Shown here: piece by piece, positions 62,620 through 64,000 of the stretch
Layout of the letters: the number at the start of each line of letters is the position of its first letter
Position numbering within the stretch: the stretch's first letter is position 1
Source: Pseudanabaena mucicola str. Chao 1806
GTDB taxonomy: Bacteria > Cyanobacteriota > Cyanobacteriia > Pseudanabaenales > Pseudanabaenaceae
DNA length: 64,000 nt
Direction: 5' to 3'
Assembly (NCBI RefSeq): GCF_030323025.1
Contig: NZ_CP097329.1
Coordinates: forward strand, 2,838,001 to 2,902,000
Notes under the pieces: generated by a model
Databases searched by the model: none
Seen by the model: the letters and a program-made list of their open reading frames with translations, nothing else
Told to the model about the DNA's origin: nothing
Translations under genes and position numbers: made by a program

Positions 62620-63186
62620 ATGAGTACATTTAGCAGTATGTTGGAGCCTCTTGAGCCAACGAAGAAATTTATTCTTGGATTGCCTGAAAATCCTAGAGCT
62701 AAACCCCTACAAAAAAGGCAAAAGCAGTGGCTATCAATTAATATTGGTTTGATGTCTCCAGATAATCTCTTGCGTTTCTTGGAAGCAATCAACAATTTAA
62801 CGGATTCAATCGAAGAGTGGTGGGTAGAAATGCCTACTGAATTTTATGAGATTTTCAATAATCCTGCGCAGTCAGATCAACATAAGAAAGAGAAAATTAC
62901 CTTTTGGCAAATGACTGGTATGATATTTTCCCTTACATGGGCATCTATAGTGTGTTTTAAAAATTTCTTTAAGTTATTTGATTCCACTGTGATTAGTTTG
63001 TTGGCTGCCATTGAGGAGCAAATTGCTATAGATGAAGCATCTGAGGATCTTATCCAAGTCACCTTGAATTCTGGGCAGGAGAAAACTGTTAAGATAAGGG
63101 AATTGCTCGAAGATAATAATCTAAAAGATAATATTCAGTATAAAAGAGAGGCATCAATCTCAATATTGCCAAGGCGTACAGCTTAA
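62620..63186 (+). CDS. Unknown protein divergent from nrdJ
   Basis: A 188-residue protein starting MSTFSSMLEPLEPTKKFILG after a GGAAAGG ribosome site; an in-frame TTG at 62602 is less likely. The sequence is helical in the middle (EEWWVEMPTEFYEIFNNP) with a hydrophobic stretch (FWQMTGMIFSLTWASIVCF) that could be a TM helix, and ends RRTA. I recognise no family. It overlaps the end of the next, convergent gene. Confidence 0.55.
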   Translation: MSTFSSMLEPLEPTKKFILGLPENPRAKPLQKRQKQWLSINIGLMSPDNLLRFLEAINNLTDSIEEWWVEMPTEFYEIFNNPAQSDQHKKEKITFWQMTGMIFSLTWASIVCFKNFFKLFDSTVISLLAAIEEQIAIDEASEDLIQVTLNSGQEKTVKIRELLEDNNLKDNIQYKREASISILPRRTA

Positions 63187-63489
63187 CACTCTTACTTGTA
63201 GATCGTATTGAATATCGCAATAGTTCTGATTGTCTAAGTCTTCATCTTTTAGTGCGTAGAAAACTGTACAGCCAGTAAAAAGCTTAGTCTTACCGTTTTT
63301 TGCTCTGAAAGATCTATCCTCAATTCTTCTGCCAAGTTTGACATAAACATATAGACATCTAGTGTTGAGAGAAGATTTTGAGCTTCCTTTATTACTGCTA
63401 TTACTACGAACAACTCTTACTCCATAAACATATCCATCACTTTGAGCTTCCGTGAACTCTTCTTCAGGAATCTTGACATCTATGACCAT
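63160..63489 (-). CDS. Small unknown protein, convergent
   Basis: A 109-residue protein (MVIDVKIPEEEFTEAQSDGY..) rich in strands, with Cys residues (TRCLYVYVK, TGCTVFYAL, NQNYCDIQY). No family recognised. It overlaps the preceding plus-strand gene by 27 nt at the 3' ends. Real coding status is supported by the clean acidic-to-basic domain-like pattern only. Confidence 0.45.
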   Translation of the reverse strand: MVIDVKIPEEEFTEAQSDGYVYGVRVVRSNSSNKGSSKSSLNTRCLYVYVKLGRRIEDRSFRAKNGKTKLFTGCTVFYALKDEDLDNQNYCDIQYDLQVRVLSCTPWQY

Positions 63490-63647
63490 AACTTAATTTA
63501 TTTCACTATCTACAATATTTCTGAGCACTTAAGAAATTTTCGGGGCGAACAACTCATTTTGTACAACCCACCCACAGTCAATATCGGGAGATGCAGACTT
63601 TATCTGAATCCTTCATCTCTTAATCGATAAGGATAATGTTTGCTATC

Positions 63648-63796
63648 GAGCAGTTTCCCTAGTTTTTTAACCTGCAAGTGTGCGATCACTTACCTCCGCC
63701 CAGCTTTCCCGTTTATTATTATATTTGCGGCTATAAGTCCTGAAAAATACGGGATAAGCAGCAGGAGCGCTTTCGGGGAAACAAACTTCTGTTTTA
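63648..63796 (-). pseudogene. Duplicated, broken 5' fragment of nrdJ
   Basis: The minus strand reads FPESAPAAYPVFFRTYSRKY, NNKRESWAEVSDRTLAG, then stop after a one-base deletion. It is almost identical to residues 14-50 of NrdJ (FPDSAPAAYPVFFRTYSRKY), and about 130 bases match 62270-62400. It continues for ~10 more related codons (LKKLGKL) out of frame, then the similarity ends. Confidence 0.8.
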
Positions 63797-64000
63797 AGAC
63801 GGGGAACTCTAGCACCATATAGTACTTGTGCCTCTACAACATTATAGAGATCCAAGCTTAGCGCAAAAAATGCTTAAATCACTCTGCATTTAGTGTATTA
63901 ATTGTAAAGATAAACAGGTAATACGCTATTAGTAGTTTGAAGCACAATTTAGAGACCTGAAAATAATCCATGATTAAATTATTTTCAAGTTTGCCAAAGT

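Noticed and set aside
1-64000. CRISPR array
   Set aside because: No set of regularly spaced identical repeats was seen; the repeated sequences are dispersed hairpins.
1-64000. tRNA or rRNA genes
   Set aside because: No cloverleaf-like sequence with a TTCRANNC arm or rRNA sequence was noticed in the gaps by eye.

Overview
The window is chromosomal DNA of a cyanobacterium. The octamer GCGATCGC (HIP1) is very frequent, and photosynthesis-lineage genes are present: a PucC/BCH2-type chlorophyll transporter, a PAP/fibrillin protein, a Psb32-like TPM protein and a DUF4079 protein. Gene content and the many long-hairpin repeats suggest a Pseudanabaena-like organism; that genus guess is inference.

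Layout. 0-5.5 kb: a 5'-truncated dynamin-like GTPase, a Uma2 protein, a decayed IS1-family element that split a small gene, an HNH nuclease and a putative exonuclease. 5.7-13.2 kb: an NrtR-type Nudix regulator diverges from a co-directional run of a PP2C phosphatase, two tandem ADP-ribosylglycohydrolases, a protein kinase-like protein with a zinc ribbon, a nicotinamidase-like hydrolase, a small RHH-like protein and a vWA protein. This looks like an NAD/ADP-ribose-linked phosphorylation system and is the best candidate here for an undescribed system. 13.5-34 kb: mostly core genes (chlorophyll transporter, fibrillin, L36, GlcNAc-1-P transferase, pyrE, Psb32-like, two-component pair plus HtrA protease, dnaN, LptD-like protein, msrB, sodB). 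A cluster of at least eleven DnaA boxes just upstream of dnaN marks the likely replication origin. The gaps carry several families of hairpin repeats/MITEs.

34-49.4 kb: a zinc-starvation (Zur) island. Four Zur-box palindromes precede znuCB, a CobW GTPase unit, an FAD oxidoreductase, a second CobW-like/metallophosphoesterase operon and a porin broken by a stop codon. Two accessory cassettes interrupt it: an Eco57I-like methylase with a PD-(D/E)XK-like partner, and a TIGR04255 three-gene unit. 49.4-56.4 kb is a toxin-antitoxin and defence graveyard: BrnTA, remnants of several other TA pairs, a DarTG locus in which darT lost its catalytic segment and darG is cut by an IS4-type element, a HEPN-like protein, a truncated MazF and VapBC.

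56.5-62.4 kb (minus strand) is one gene, nrdJ, for the B12-dependent ribonucleotide reductase. It carries two LAGLIDADG inteins and a 1178-nt group I intron, with its own PD-(D/E)XK homing endonuclease gene, placed exactly between the codons of the catalytic Cys-Gly and Glu of the NPCGE motif. The exons are additionally out of frame by one base. A broken duplicate of the nrdJ 5' end lies at the right edge of the window.
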